Shown here: one piece after another, positions 17,704 to 27,870 of the stretch
Layout: each line of letters opens with the position of its first letter
Numbering within the stretch: the first letter of the stretch is position 1
The notes under the pieces: model-generated
Seen by the model: the letters and a program-made list of their open reading frames with translations, nothing else
What the model was told of the DNA's origin: nothing
The model's database searches: none
Origin: Burkholderiaceae bacterium
Lineage (GTDB): Bacteria > Pseudomonadota > Gammaproteobacteria > Burkholderiales > Burkholderiaceae
NCBI GenBank assembly: GCA_021166835.1
Contig: JAJPEN010000019.1
Span: 14,835 to 78,834 of the forward strand
DNA length: 64,000 nt
Direction: 5' to 3'
Program-made: the position numbers and the translations under genes

Positions 17704-20649
17704 TCAGGCGAACTTCTCCACCTGGCAGATCGTGGTCTTCGATTCCTGCATCATCGTCACCGAGTCGTAGCCGTAGGTGGTGGCCGTGTTCACCGCCTCG
17801 CCGCGCACGATCGGCGCCGCACCTTCCGGGTAGAACTCGAGCAGGTCACGTCCCTGCCACCAGCCCGCGAAGTGGAACGGCATCCAGCAGGTATCGGGCC
17901 CCACCCGCTCGGTGACCAGCGCCTTCACCTTCAGCTTCGCGCCGGTAGGCGTGGACAGCCACACGTACTCGTCGTTGCGGATGCCGCGGTCGTTGGCCGC
18001 CTTCGGATTGATCTCGACGAAGGCCTCCTGCTGCAGTTCGGCGAGCCACGGGTTCGATCGCGTTTCGTCGCCGCCGCCCTCGTACTCGACGAGACGCCCC
18101 GAAGACAGGATCAGCGGGAACTTCTCGTACATCTTGTCTTCGACGTTCTTCTGCTGCAGCGTCTTGTACAGCGTGGGCATGCGCCAGAACTTGTTCTTGT
18201 CGTCGTGCGTGGGGTACTTGGCGACGAGATCGGGCCGCGTGCCGTAGATCGGCTCGCGGTGCAGCGGAATCGGATCGGGGAAGTTCCAGACGATCGCACG
18301 CGCCCTGCCGTTGCCGAACGGGTAGCAGCCGTGGTTCTTCATGACCACGCGGATGATTCCGCCCGAGTTGTCGGTCTTCCAGTTCTTGCCGTCGGCCGCC
18401 TTCTTCTCGTCGTCGGTGAGTTCGTCCCACCAGCCGAGTTTCTTCATCAGGACCGAATCGAACTCCGGGTAGCCGCCGTGGATTTCGGCGCCCTTCGAGT
18501 ACGAGCCCTCGGCGGCGAGCAGCGACACGCCGTCGCGCTCGACACCCCAGTTGGCGCGGAAGTTGCCGCCGCCGTCCATTACGTGGCGGGTGGTCTGGTA
18601 CAGGTTGGGCGTACCCGGGTGCTTCAGCTCCGGCGTGCCCCAGCACGGCCACGGCAGGCCGTAGTAGTCGCCGTCGCACGGACCGCCCACCGCCTTCAGC
18701 GTCTTCACGTCGAAGGTGTGCTGGTTCTTCATGTGCGCCTTCAGGCGCTCGGGCGACTGGCCCGTGTAGCCGATCGTCCAGATGCCGCGGTTGATCTCCT
18801 TCAGGATCGACTCGGGAGTCGGCTCGTGCCATTCGATCCCGTGCTTGTTCACGGGACGCATCTCGTAGTTCTTCGACAGCTGCTCGCCGAAGCCCAGGCG
18901 CTCGGCGAAGGCCTGCATGATCGTGTGATCGGGCATCGACTCGAACAGCGGCTCGATGACGCGCTCGCGCCATTGCAGCGAGCGGTTCGAGGCGGTGACC
19001 GAGCCCGAGGTTTCGAGCTGCGTGCACGCCGGCAGCAGGTAGACCGCGCGGTTCGGATTGATGTTCTTGTTGTCGCTGCCGCGCATCGCAGCCATCGCCG
19101 CGGTGGCCGACGGATAGGGGTCGACGACGACCAGCAGGTCGAGCTTGTCCATCGCCCGCTTCATGTCCAGGCCGCGCGTCTGCGAGTTCGGCGCGTGGCC
19201 CCAGTAGATGACTCCGCGCAGGTTCGTCGGCTGGTCGAGCGCGTCCTTGTTCTCGAGCACGCCGTCGCACCAGCGCGAAACGGTGAGCCCGGCCTTCTCC
19301 ATCATGCCGGGCGCGAACTGCGCCTTCATCCAGTCGTAGTCGACGCCCCATACAGCGGCGAAGTGCTTCCACGAACCCGCGGCGACGCCGTAGTAGCCGG
19401 GCAGCGAGTCGGGGTTGGGCCCGATGTCGGTGGCACCCTGCACGTTGTCGTGGCCGCGGAAGATGTTCGCGCCGCCGCCGGGGATGCCGACGTTGCCCAG
19501 CGCGAGCTGCACGATGCACGAGGCGCGCACCATCGCGTTGCCGATCGAATGCTGCGTCTGCCCCATGCACCAGACGAGCGTCGACGGGCGGTTCTTCGCC
19601 ATCATCTCGGCCGCCTGCGCGAGGATCGCCTCGGGAACGCCGGAAGCTTCCTCGACCTTGTCGGGCGTCCACTTCGCGAGCACCTCCTCGCGAACCTTCT
19701 CCATGCCGTAGACGCGGTCGTTGATGTACTGCTTGTCTTCCCAGCCGTTCTTGAAGATGTGGTACAGCATGCCGAACAGCACGGGAATGTCGGTGCCCGA
19801 GCGGAAGCGGATGTACAGATCGGACTTCGCCGCGGTGCGCGTGCGCCGCGGGTCGGCGACGATGAGCTTCGCGCCGTTCTCCTTGGCATGCAGCATGTGC
19901 AGCATCGACACCGGATGCGCCTCGGCGGCGTTCGATCCGATGTAGAACGCGCACTTCGTGTTCTGCATGTCGTTGTACGAGTTCGTCATCGCGCCGTAGC
20001 CCCAGGTGTTCGCCACCCCGGAGACGGTCGTCGAGTGACAGATGCGCGCCTGGTGATCCATGTTGTTCGTTCCGAAGAACGACACCATCTTGCGCATCAG
20101 GTACGACTGCTCGTTGCTGTGTTTCGACGAGCCGATCCAGAACACCGCGTCGGGTCCTGACTCCTGCTTGATCTTCTTCAGCCGCTCGGTGATCTCGTCG
20201 AGCGCCTGCTTCCAGCTGATGCGCTGGTATTTGCCGTTGACCAGCTTCATCGGCGTCTTGAGGCGGTAGTCGCCGTGGCCGTGCTCGCGGATCGAGGCGC
20301 CCTTCGCGCAATGCGCGCCCAGGTTCAGCGGCGAATCGAACACCGGCTCCTGGCGTATCCAGACGCCGTTCTCGACGACGGCGTCGATCGAGCAGCCCAC
20401 CGAGCAGTGCGTGCAGACGGTGCGGTGCACCTCGATCTTGCGCGGCGCCTCGGACTGCGCCTGCGCGGGCTCCACCATGTCGAACGAGAAGGCGCCGGCC
20501 GCGGCGCCCGCGCCGACGCCGATTCCCGATCGCTTCAGGAACGTGCGCCGATCCATCGTCGTCGACAGCGCCGAGCGCACGCCGCGCGCCAGGCTGGCGG
20601 TGAGCGCGCCGGGCGCCGGTGCGGCAGCGGATTTGCGTTGCAGTTGCAT
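17704..20649 (-). CDS. fdhA: Formate dehydrogenase catalytic subunit (alpha), Mo/W-bis-MGD, Tat-exported
   Basis: 981 residues, intact. Tat signal RRTFLKRSG near residue 34; Fe-S cluster motif VCTHCSVGCSIDA...GAHCAKG; MopB domains follow. The catalytic ligand is Cys204 in ARICHSTTV, where E. coli FdnG has selenocysteine in ARVUHG, so no selenium is needed. The fold continues to the C-terminal molybdopterin-binding domain. It oxidises formate to CO2 in the periplasm. GGAG lies 8 bases before ATG 20649; an internal ATG at 20556 directly before the Tat motif is an alternative start. Confidence 0.95.
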   Translation of the reverse strand: MQLQRKSAAAPAPGALTASLARGVRSALSTTMDRRTFLKRSGIGVGAGAAAGAFSFDMVEPAQAQSEAPRKIEVHRTVCTHCSVGCSIDAVVENGVWIRQEPVFDSPLNLGAHCAKGASIREHGHGDYRLKTPMKLVNGKYQRISWKQALDEITERLKKIKQESGPDAVFWIGSSKHSNEQSYLMRKMVSFFGTNNMDHQARICHSTTVSGVANTWGYGAMTNSYNDMQNTKCAFYIGSNAAEAHPVSMLHMLHAKENGAKLIVADPRRTRTAAKSDLYIRFRSGTDIPVLFGMLYHIFKNGWEDKQYINDRVYGMEKVREEVLAKWTPDKVEEASGVPEAILAQAAEMMAKNRPSTLVWCMGQTQHSIGNAMVRASCIVQLALGNVGIPGGGANIFRGHDNVQGATDIGPNPDSLPGYYGVAAGSWKHFAAVWGVDYDWMKAQFAPGMMEKAGLTVSRWCDGVLENKDALDQPTNLRGVIYWGHAPNSQTRGLDMKRAMDKLDLLVVVDPYPSATAAMAAMRGSDNKNINPNRAVYLLPACTQLETSGSVTASNRSLQWRERVIEPLFESMPDHTIMQAFAERLGFGEQLSKNYEMRPVNKHGIEWHEPTPESILKEINRGIWTIGYTGQSPERLKAHMKNQHTFDVKTLKAVGGPCDGDYYGLPWPCWGTPELKHPGTPNLYQTTRHVMDGGGNFRANWGVERDGVSLLAAEGSYSKGAEIHGGYPEFDSVLMKKLGWWDELTDDEKKAADGKNWKTDNSGGIIRVVMKNHGCYPFGNGRARAIVWNFPDPIPLHREPIYGTRPDLVAKYPTHDDKNKFWRMPTLYKTLQQKNVEDKMYEKFPLILSSGRLVEYEGGGDETRSNPWLAELQQEAFVEINPKAANDRGIRNDEYVWLSTPTGAKLKVKALVTERVGPDTCWMPFHFAGWWQGRDLLEFYPEGAAPIVRGEAVNTATTYGYDSVTMMQESKTTICQVEKFA

Positions 20650-20667
20650 CTCGCGTCTCCTCGGTGC

Positions 20668-20889
20668 TCAGACCAGCGTGCTGCGGTAATAGCGCTTGAC
20701 GTGATCGGTGACGTGATATCCGCCGCCGCCGCGCTCGTCGAGCTTCGCCTTCGCCTTCGGCGCCGGCGCCTGCAGCGGACTGCCGCGCGTGGCGACCACC
20801 GCGGCGCCCGCCGCCGACGCGAGTCCGGCGCCGAGCAGGAAGCCCCTGCGCGAATTCCCGTCGGATGCTTTCGGCTTCTTCGTGCTCAT
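20668..20889 (-). CDS. Formate dehydrogenase region Tat target protein
   Basis: 73 residues with a Tat motif (SRRGFLLGAG) and a short mature part ending DHVKRYYRSTLV, matching the small formate-dehydrogenase-region Tat-target family always found upstream of fdhA in this type of operon. The function is unknown; suggested roles are escort or assembly of the catalytic subunit. Confidence 0.88.
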   Translation of the reverse strand: MSTKKPKASDGNSRRGFLLGAGLASAAGAAVVATRGSPLQAPAPKAKAKLDERGGGGYHVTDHVKRYYRSTLV

Positions 20890-20910
20890 GGCTGCGGTCC
20901 TCCGGATGGA

Positions 20911-21567
20911 TCAGTCGAGGGATTCGAAATCGAACGCCTGGCGCTCCACGGCGAGGAACTCGCCGAGCAGCCGTGCGACGTGCTTGTAGAAATCGGTGAC
21001 GCCGCAGTGCTCGATCGCGCCCACCAGCGTTTCGTACCACGGCGAGAGAAAACGCTCGAAGAACACGCGTTGCGTGGAGAGGCTTCGCAACGGCTCGGGC
21101 GCGGCGACGATCAGCCAGGCCATCGTCTCGCACAGGGCGGCGATGTGGTCTTCGGTCTCGGAAACGTCGGGCCGGCGCGCCACGCCCAGCAGCGCGAGAT
21201 GCTCGCGCAGGTCGACCAGCGGACGCTCGTGCAGATAGCCGCTCAGGTGCCACGACGCGTTCAGGAACACCTCGGCCTTGCCGACGCCGATGAATGCCGC
21301 TTCGTACTCCTGGCGCAGGGCGTCGGCATCGGCGTCGGCGCACGCCTGCGCGAAGGCGTTCCATGCGCGCGCCAGAGGGGAAGAATGGGGCGAAGGATCG
21401 ACGCCGGACGCGGCGGGCGACGCCATCTGCCCGCCGATCTCGCGAAGCCGCTGCGCCGACGGCGGCGCGCGGAAGAACTCGGCCAGCGTCGCGTACCAGC
21501 GGGCACGCGCAACGTCTTCCGGCGACACCGGGCGCGATTGCGACGACGCCGGTGCCGCGGCACTCAT
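20911..21567 (-). CDS. TorD/DmsD family molecular chaperone
   Basis: 218 residues, helical, of the TorD family. Such proteins bind the Tat signal of molybdoenzymes until cofactor insertion is complete. Typical blocks: RARWYATLAEFFRAPPS, RQEYEAAFIGVGKAEVFLNASWHLSGYLHERPL and SPWYETLVGAIE. It lies directly upstream of the Tat target and catalytic genes, so its client is probably FdhA. Its ATG overlaps the stop of the polyferredoxin gene by 4 bases. Confidence 0.9.
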   Translation of the reverse strand: MSAAAPASSQSRPVSPEDVARARWYATLAEFFRAPPSAQRLREIGGQMASPAASGVDPSPHSSPLARAWNAFAQACADADADALRQEYEAAFIGVGKAEVFLNASWHLSGYLHERPLVDLREHLALLGVARRPDVSETEDHIAALCETMAWLIVAAPEPLRSLSTQRVFFERFLSPWYETLVGAIEHCGVTDFYKHVARLLGEFLAVERQAFDFESLD

Positions 21568-23774
21568 GGCCGCTTGCGTTCCTCGAGCGCGACGATCGTC
21601 GCCTCGTCGGTTCGCGAGAACATGTCGACGACGCGGCAGTCGGCGCACATCTGCAGCCGGCGCGTGGCCGCGCCGCCGAACATCGAGTGCCCGGAGAGCT
21701 TGCCGAGCATGTTCTCGATCATCTGGCGGGTGCCGAAAGGCTTGCCGCACGAGATGCAGGCGAAAGGCTGCGCCTCGTTGAGAACGACCGGTGTTCTTGT
21801 CTCCTCGGTGAACACATACCTCGGCTCCAGCGTTATCGCCTGTTCGGGACAGGTCTTCACGCACAGGCCGCACTGCACGCAGTTGCGCTCGATGAAGCGC
21901 AACTGCGGCGAATCGGGGTTGTCGAGCAATGCCGATTCGGGACAGGCACCTATGCACGCCAAACATAGCGTACAGCTGTCTCTTTGGACTTTCAACGAAC
22001 CGAATGGCGAGCCCGCGGGCAATAGCACGTTTTGCGGAACGCTGCGTCCGCGGGAAGCCGCCTGCGCGATCAGGTGATCGAGCGCGAATTCGATCGAACG
22101 CCGCTTGTCCTCGGACAGCCCGAAGGTGGCGGGCTGCGCGACGCCTTCGGCCGCCTCGAGCGCGAACAGCGCATCGGCCCAGTCGTCGCGGCTGGCGTCG
22201 ACGACGTGGAAATGCCTGCCGGCATAACCGAGCGCGCCGACCAGCGTCTGCGCAACGGCGAATTGCGCGGTGGTCGCCTCGCGGTATTGCGGAGCGATGC
22301 CGGGCGCGGCGAGCACCGCGACCTGGCTCGCGCCGTAGGCGAGCGCGGCCAGCGCTACGTCGATACCCACGGAGCCGACGTGGCGAACCGACACCGGAAT
22401 CACGCGCGCAGGCAGGCCGCGTCCTGCGGGCAGCCCACGGGCGGGCCCTCGCGCGCCGCGCGGCGCGCGGATCAGCGACTCGAGCAACAGGCGGCCGTCC
22501 TCCTCGTCGTGAAAGAGGATCAGCGCGTTGCTTCCGCCGCGCTCGCGGTAGGCGAGCAGCCCCTGCCGCACCGGCTCCATCAGACGTGCGGGCGTCGGGT
22601 ACTGGTAGCTGATCGCGCCCGACGGACACACCGTCGTGCAACCGCCGCAGCCCATGCACAGATGCGGCTCGACGCGGATCCGGTCGCCGGCCGATTCGAT
22701 GGCGCGCGTGGAGCACACGTCGATGCACGCCGTGCAACCGGTGATCTGGTTGCGCCCGTGCGCGCACATCTTCTCGCGATAGCGGAAGTACTTCGGCTTC
22801 TCGAACTCGCCGACCATCGCCACCAGCTCGAGCGCCATGCGGGAGCGATCCTTCTCGCTACGCCCGGGGTGGAAATAGCCCTGCGGCGGCTGATGACTCT
22901 CGAACATCGGCGTGCCCAGCCGGGTGACCGAGCAGCGGCGGCAGGTGTCGCCGAGCGGCTGCAGCCGGCAGTCGAACATCGAATCGGCGCGCAGGTCGAA
23001 GACGAGGTCGAAGCGCTCGCTGCGTTCGCGCTCGGAGCGCGAGAAGTCGATCGCGCCGATCGAGCCGCAGGCGGCCACGCAGGCGCGGTGCGACCGGCAC
23101 AGCGCCGTGTCGACCTGCAGGTCGGCGCCGATCGCCGATTCGGGGCACGCATCGACGCAGGCGCCGCAGCGCACGCAGGCGTCGAGATCGATCGGATTGT
23201 CCTGCGTCCAGCGCGCCTCGAAATTACCGAGCCAGCCCTCGATCGATACGAGCGTTCCGGACAGCACCGGAAAGGCGCGCCCGGACGGCAGCGACGCGCC
23301 TCGCGAATCGGTCATCAGCACGGTGGGGCTCAGGTGCCCGGCGAGCCGGGCGCCCCATTCGAGCGCGTCGCGCCCCGGCCCGACGACGAGCACGCGGCCC
23401 TGTGAGCGATATTCCACCGCAGGTACCGGGTCGATGCCGGCGCTTGCCGCGATCGCGACCAGCGCGGCGATCTTCGGCCCCGCGTCGGCCCGTTCCTCGC
23501 CCCAGCCGGCCAGCTCGCGCACGTTGACGAAGCGCACCGGCGCGAGGGCCTGCTTCGCGGTGGCGAGTTCGCCGAACAGTGCCGACTCCTGCGTGCACGC
23601 GACGACCACGTCGTCGGTGCCGCCGATCGCATCGGTGAAGCGCGAGACCTCGCGCCGGCACAACTCGCGTGCCGCGGGCAGCACTTCCACCGATCCGGGC
23701 AGGCCCGCCGCCAGACGGGCGCTCGCCAGATCGATCGTTCCATTGCAGCTGCAGACCAGGACCTTCGTTTTCAC
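21564..23774 (-). CDS. Large 4Fe-4S polyferredoxin of the formate dehydrogenase operon
   Basis: 736 residues from GTG 23774, which overlaps the DUF3306 stop. The N-terminus reads TKVLVCSCNGTIDLA. Ferredoxin clusters are seen in ACVRCGACVDACP, ACIDVCS, CMGCGGCTTVCPSG, CTLCLACIGACPES and CVQCGLCVKTCPEQ, with a C-terminal CISCGKPF and CADCR. It resembles the 4Fe-4S proteins that accompany DUF3305/DUF3306 in Betaproteobacteria. No signal peptide or transmembrane segment, so it is probably cytoplasmic; perhaps an electron carrier needed for enzyme assembly. Confidence 0.87.
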   Translation of the reverse strand: MKTKVLVCSCNGTIDLASARLAAGLPGSVEVLPAARELCRREVSRFTDAIGGTDDVVVACTQESALFGELATAKQALAPVRFVNVRELAGWGEERADAGPKIAALVAIAASAGIDPVPAVEYRSQGRVLVVGPGRDALEWGARLAGHLSPTVLMTDSRGASLPSGRAFPVLSGTLVSIEGWLGNFEARWTQDNPIDLDACVRCGACVDACPESAIGADLQVDTALCRSHRACVAACGSIGAIDFSRSERERSERFDLVFDLRADSMFDCRLQPLGDTCRRCSVTRLGTPMFESHQPPQGYFHPGRSEKDRSRMALELVAMVGEFEKPKYFRYREKMCAHGRNQITGCTACIDVCSTRAIESAGDRIRVEPHLCMGCGGCTTVCPSGAISYQYPTPARLMEPVRQGLLAYRERGGSNALILFHDEEDGRLLLESLIRAPRGARGPARGLPAGRGLPARVIPVSVRHVGSVGIDVALAALAYGASQVAVLAAPGIAPQYREATTAQFAVAQTLVGALGYAGRHFHVVDASRDDWADALFALEAAEGVAQPATFGLSEDKRRSIEFALDHLIAQAASRGRSVPQNVLLPAGSPFGSLKVQRDSCTLCLACIGACPESALLDNPDSPQLRFIERNCVQCGLCVKTCPEQAITLEPRYVFTEETRTPVVLNEAQPFACISCGKPFGTRQMIENMLGKLSGHSMFGGAATRRLQMCADCRVVDMFSRTDEATIVALEERKRP

Positions 23775-24502
23775 CCTTGCGTCTCCGGTTTCGCTTCGTC
23801 GTTGTCTTCCTCGGCGCCGGCGGCCGCATCGGCTACGCCCGCCGCGCCTGCTATATCCACGTCCGCCGCGCCTGCTACGTCCGCCGTGCCTGCTACGTCC
23901 GCCGCGCCTGCTGCATCCGTCGCATCGGTTGCTTCCTGCGCATCGGCCCCGCGGGCTGCGCCGGCCTCGTCCGGCACGCGGGAAGCGTGCGGCTCGCCCT
24001 GCGCGTTGCGGCGCTCGATCTCCTCGTCCGACAGCCCGATCGTGTGCAACTGCTGCAGCTTCGAGAGCATCGACTCCGGAATCGGATCGGGCTGCGTGTA
24101 ATCGTCGATGTAGACGTCCAGCCCGTCCATCACGTTGTACCGCGGGTCGCGGAACAGCTGCGCGAGCGCGGCGTTGCGCGTGGAGGCATCGACGCCGGGG
24201 CGCATGAAGGCGCGGAAGTCCGACTCCGGCGTCAGCGTATCGATCGGCAGTAGTTCGGGCGCCGGTTCGGGACGCTCGCCGGCGCGAGCCGGACCGCCGG
24301 CTGCCAGTTGCGCGCCGGAGTCGACGGACGCCGGCGGCACGCGGGGGGCTGCATCGCTGCACGTGGACACGGGCGACACGCGCGCAGTCTCATCGTCGCG
24401 CTGCGGCGCCGGCGATGCGTCGCGATCGCGTGCGTCCTCGTCCTCGTCCCTGCGGCTGTCGTGCTTGCGTCGCGACCAGCGCGACAGGAATCCTTCGCTC
24501 AT
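23771..24502 (-). CDS. DUF3306 domain protein
   Basis: 243 residues starting [15 protein letters not shown], the defining start of DUF3306. The middle holds the conserved segment [10 protein letters not shown]...[31 protein letters not shown]. The last 60 residues are an Ala/Asp/Thr repeat ([18 protein letters not shown]), low complexity and probably disordered. It is a member of the conserved accessory set of betaproteobacterial formate dehydrogenases; its function is unknown. Confidence 0.88.
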   Translation of the reverse strand: MSEGFLSRWSRRKHDSRRDEDEDARDRDASPAPQRDDETARVSPVSTCSDAAPRVPPASVDSGAQLAAGGPARAGERPEPAPELLPIDTLTPESDFRAFMRPGVDASTRNAALAQLFRDPRYNVMDGLDVYIDDYTQPDPIPESMLSKLQQLHTIGLSDEEIERRNAQGEPHASRVPDEAGAARGADAQEATDATDAAGAADVAGTADVAGAADVDIAGAAGVADAAAGAEEDNDEAKPETQG

Positions 24503-24526
24503 GTTCGCGCCCTCTCGTGTTGCCGA

Positions 24527-25183
24527 TCACCAGCGATCGTCGTGCGTGTCGCCCCCCGCGCCCGGCTCGGCCGAACCGCTCTCCTGCCCTCGCATCGCCT
24601 CTCGCTCGCGCATCTCCTCGCGCTCGCGCTCGGTCATCTCACCGAACTGATCGCGCGGCAGGAACGACGGCCGGGCCTGCCTGTGCTTCTTCTTCGTCGG
24701 TTCGGCCACGTAATGCAGGCTCACGTACTCCGCCACCCAGGAAGCCATCGGCGCGGGCATCGGGACCCGATCGACTCTCGCGCCGCCGTCCATCCATCGG
24801 CCCGCTTCGTTGTAGCTCGCCGTGACGGCGAGCGCGCGCGGCGGCGTGCGGTCGTCCTCGACGACGATACCCGTGTCGTCCTCGTGCAGGCGCCACTGCA
24901 CGAACAGCGACGGCTCGGCGGTGGTGAGGTTCAGGTAGTACCCCTCGCACTCGTCGAGGTACAGGTGCACGGAAAGATCGCTGCCGGGCGCCGCGGGTTC
25001 CACCGCCACCGGCCGCCAGATCCGCGGCTGCAGCCAATGACCGGTTTCGCGGCATTCGAAGCGCACGCGCACCGCAACCGGATCGATCTCGGGCAGCGGC
25101 TCGGCTCCCTCGGGAGGACGATACTCACGATCGGTCAAGAACGTTCTCCGCCGTTTCCCGTGCGCATTGCTACCATGGGGCAT
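24527..25183 (-). CDS. DUF3305 domain protein
   Basis: 218 residues as an ATG-started frame. It holds the DUF3305 pattern [22 protein letters not shown] followed by [14 protein letters not shown]...[10 protein letters not shown] and a charged Glu/Arg-rich C-terminus. First gene of the formate dehydrogenase operon and divergent from moaA by only 15 bp. An in-frame TTG at 25138 with GGAG seven bases upstream is a serious alternative start and would leave a 60-bp intergenic gap. Confidence 0.85.
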   Translation of the reverse strand: MPHGSNAHGKRRRTFLTDREYRPPEGAEPLPEIDPVAVRVRFECRETGHWLQPRIWRPVAVEPAAPGSDLSVHLYLDECEGYYLNLTTAEPSLFVQWRLHEDDTGIVVEDDRTPPRALAVTASYNEAGRWMDGGARVDRVPMPAPMASWVAEYVSLHYVAEPTKKKHRQARPSFLPRDQFGEMTEREREEMREREAMRGQESGSAEPGAGGDTHDDRW

Positions 25184-25198
25184 CTTAGCGATTCAGAC

Positions 25199-26299
25199 AT
25201 GAACGAACGAATCCCCTCCGCCGAGCAGCGGTATGCCGCTTCGGTCCCCGAGGTCTCGGGAACGCCCGCTGCCCCTACGGGCCGGCTGATCGACCGGCGT
25301 GGTCGCCGGCTGCACGACCTGCGCATCTCCGTCACCGACCGCTGCAATTTCCGCTGCACCTACTGCATGCCGAAGGAGCTGTTCGGCAAGGATTACGCCT
25401 TCCTGCCGCACGCGTCGCTGCTCACCTTCGAGGAGATCACCCGGCTCGTGCGCCTGTTCGTCGCGCATGGCGTCGAGAAGATCCGCCTCACCGGCGGCGA
25501 GCCGCTGCTGCGTCGCGACGTGGAACGCCTCGTCGCGATGCTGGCGCAGCTGCGAACGCTGTCAGGCGAGCCGCTCGATCTCACGCTCACCACCAACGGC
25601 TCGCTGCTCGCGCGCAAGGCGCAGGCGCTGCGCGACGCGGGCCTGCGCCGGGTCACGGTGAGCCTGGATGCGGTCGACGATGCGGTGTTCCGCAGCATGA
25701 ACGACGTGGACTTTCCGGTCGCCGACGTGCTGGCCGGCATCGAGGCCGCCGAGAAAGCCGGCCTGCATCCGCTGAAGATCAACATGGTCGTCAAGCGCGG
25801 CGTGAACGACCACGAGATCGTGCCGATGGCGCGGCTCTTCCGCGGCAGCGGCCACATCCTGCGCTTCATCGAATTCATGGACGTCGGCGCCTCCAACGGC
25901 TGGCGGATGGACGACGTCGTCCCCAGCGCCGAAGTTGCGCGCCTGGTCGGCCAGGCGTTCCCCATCGAGCCGCTCGAAGCGAACTATCCGGGCGAGGTCG
26001 CGGAACGCTGGCGTTATGTGGACGGCGCGGGCGAAATCGGGCTCATCTCGTCGGTCACGCAACCGTTCTGCGGCGCCTGCACGCGCGCCCGCCTGTCCAC
26101 CGAAGGCAAGCTCTTCACCTGCCTGTTCGCCACGCACGGTCACGACCTGCGCGCACTGTTGCGCGGCGGCGCCGACGACGCGCAGCTCGCGGCAGCGATC
26201 GCCTCGGTCTGGGGCGCGCGCAACGATCGCTACTCCGAGCTGCGCTCGGCCGACACCGTCGGGTTGCGCAAGATCGAGATGTCGTACATCGGCGGATAG
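25199..26299 (+). CDS. moaA: GTP 3',8-cyclase MoaA (molybdenum cofactor biosynthesis)
   Basis: 366-residue radical SAM enzyme that starts molybdopterin synthesis by rearranging GTP. First cluster Cys49, Cys53, Cys56 in [20 protein letters not shown] follows; the second cluster lies in [19 protein letters not shown] with a third Cys in FTCLF. The C-terminus ends in the essential GlyGly (MSYIGG). The N-terminus is about 25 residues longer than in E. coli. It is the first of the moaA-fdhD-mobA-moeA run with 3-22 bp spacings, so these genes are probably one operon. Confidence 0.96.
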   Translation: MNERIPSAEQRYAASVPEVSGTPAAPTGRLIDRRGRRLHDLRISVTDRCNFRCTYCMPKELFGKDYAFLPHASLLTFEEITRLVRLFVAHGVEKIRLTGGEPLLRRDVERLVAMLAQLRTLSGEPLDLTLTTNGSLLARKAQALRDAGLRRVTVSLDAVDDAVFRSMNDVDFPVADVLAGIEAAEKAGLHPLKINMVVKRGVNDHEIVPMARLFRGSGHILRFIEFMDVGASNGWRMDDVVPSAEVARLVGQAFPIEPLEANYPGEVAERWRYVDGAGEIGLISSVTQPFCGACTRARLSTEGKLFTCLFATHGHDLRALLRGGADDAQLAAAIASVWGARNDRYSELRSADTVGLRKIEMSYIGG

Positions 26300-26302
26300 A
26301 AC

Positions 26303-27178
26303 GTGTCGATCGCCCTCAGCTCCTGCGCCCGCCCGGCCACCTACGAGGTCGACGCGATCAACGAGCGCGGCGAGACGGTGCCCACCGCGATCGCCGGGGA
26401 GCACCCGCTGACGCTGTATCTCGACAAGCGCGAGCTCGTCACGCTGATGACGCTCGGCGCGGCGCCCGAGCACCTGGCGCTCGGCTATCTGCGCAACCAG
26501 CGGCTGGTCGAGTCGCTCGACGAGCTGTCTTCCATCCAGGTCGACTGGGAGACCAACTCGGTGGCCGTCACCTCGGCCTCGCTCGCCGCGCGCGGCGTTC
26601 CGGTATGGGACGACGCGGCGCAGGCCGACGCGCTCGGCGCACGCCTGGCGCGGCGCACCGTCACCACCGGCTGCGGCCAGGGCACGGTGTTCGGCGACCT
26701 GATGGACGAGATCGACCGCATCGAGCTTTCGGAGCATGCGCGCCTCACCGAGGAAACGCTCTACGCGGTCACCGACCGCGTGCGCCGGCACGAATCGATC
26801 TACAAGGTCGCGGGCGCGGTGCACGGCTGCGCGTTGTGCGCGAATGCGGGCGACGAACGCGGCGAAATCCTTCGCTTCGTCGAGGACGTCGGCCGCCACA
26901 ACGCGGTCGACGCGATCGCCGGCTGGATGTGGGTCGAATCGGTGAGCGCGGCCGACAAGATCTTCTACACCACCGGCCGGCTCACCTCGGAGATGGTCAT
27001 CAAGTGCGCGCAGATGGGCATTCCATTCCTGCTGTCGCGCTCCGGGCTCACGCAGATGGGTCATGAGATAGCGCGGCGCGTCGGGCTCACGATGATCGGG
27101 CGCTGCCAGGGCAAGCACTACCTGCTCTTCACCGGCGCGCAACGCTTCGTGCGCCAGCCGGTGCGCGCCTGGGCCTGA
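26303..27178 (+). CDS. fdhD: Formate dehydrogenase accessory sulfurtransferase FdhD
   Basis: 291 residues from GTG 26303. FdhD passes sulfur from IscS to the molybdenum cofactor before its insertion into formate dehydrogenase. The reactive Cys is Cys124 in TTGCGQGT; the second Cys of the E. coli CxxC is absent, a frequent variant. Other family blocks: VAGAVHGCALCANAGDE, EDVGRHNAVD and GRLTSEMVIKCAQMGIPFLLSRSG. Its place inside a cofactor operon facing the formate dehydrogenase operon fits its role. Confidence 0.94.
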   Translation: MSIALSSCARPATYEVDAINERGETVPTAIAGEHPLTLYLDKRELVTLMTLGAAPEHLALGYLRNQRLVESLDELSSIQVDWETNSVAVTSASLAARGVPVWDDAAQADALGARLARRTVTTGCGQGTVFGDLMDEIDRIELSEHARLTEETLYAVTDRVRRHESIYKVAGAVHGCALCANAGDERGEILRFVEDVGRHNAVDAIAGWMWVESVSAADKIFYTTGRLTSEMVIKCAQMGIPFLLSRSGLTQMGHEIARRVGLTMIGRCQGKHYLLFTGAQRFVRQPVRAWA

Positions 27179-27182
27179 ACGC

Positions 27183-27848
27183 GTGCCGTCCCCGCCGAGC
27201 GAGCGCCGCGGCGCCGAAACCCTGCCGATGCCGTCGACGATCGGCCGCGACGACGTCACCGGCATCGTGCTGGCCGGCGGGCTCGGGCGCCGGATGAGCG
27301 ACGACGGACGCGGCGTCGACAAGGGGCTGCAGCCGTTCCGCGGCCGGGCGATGATCGCGCATGCCCTCGAACGCTTCGCGCCGCAGGTCGGCGCCCTGAT
27401 CGTCAATGCGAACCGCAACGTCGAGCGCTATCGCGAGTTCGGCTGGCCGGTCGCGCCCGATGCCGTCGAGGGCTTCGCCGGCCCGCTCGCCGGTCTTCAC
27501 GCCGGCATGACGCAGGCGCGCACGGCATGGATCGCCACCGTTCCGTGCGACTCCCCTTTCCTGCCGCTCGATCTCGTCGCGCGCCTGGCCGCGGCGATCG
27601 ACGCCTCCGGGGCGCGGGGCGAACGTGCGCAGCTCGCCGTCGCGCGCACCGGCGCGCAGCCGCATCCGGTCTTCGCGCTGGTCGAGCGCGCGCTGCTCGC
27701 CGACCTCGAGCGCTTTCTCTCCGAGGGCCGGCGCAAGATCGATGCGTGGTACGCGCCGCTGCGCGTCGTCGAGGTCGAGTTCGACGACGAGGCCGCGTTC
27801 CGCAACCTGAACACGATGCAGGAACTGAAGGAAGAGGAGCGCCGATGA
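27183..27848 (+). CDS. mobA: Molybdenum cofactor guanylyltransferase MobA
   Basis: 221 residues. Attaches GMP to molybdopterin to form the bis-MGD cofactor that formate dehydrogenase uses. The nucleotide-binding motif is IVLAGGLGRRM followed by DKGL; VPCDSPFLP carries the metal-binding Asp; C-terminal FRNLNTMQEL is typical. Starts at GTG 27183; an internal ATG at 27228 would give a more standard N-terminus. It lies 4 bases after the fdhD stop. Confidence 0.94.
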   Translation: MPSPPSERRGAETLPMPSTIGRDDVTGIVLAGGLGRRMSDDGRGVDKGLQPFRGRAMIAHALERFAPQVGALIVNANRNVERYREFGWPVAPDAVEGFAGPLAGLHAGMTQARTAWIATVPCDSPFLPLDLVARLAAAIDASGARGERAQLAVARTGAQPHPVFALVERALLADLERFLSEGRRKIDAWYAPLRVVEVEFDDEAAFRNLNTMQELKEEERR

Positions 27849-27870
27849 CAGCGCGCACGAGGCAGACGCG

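Noticed and set aside
17407..20160. 917-residue plus-strand frame across the formate dehydrogenase alpha gene
   Set aside because: Antisense to a complete, motif-rich molybdoenzyme; composition artefact.
25184..25198. Bidirectional promoter between DUF3305 and moaA
   Set aside because: Only 15 bases if the upstream start is used; no -35/-10 pairs can be fitted, so any promoter must lie inside coding sequence.
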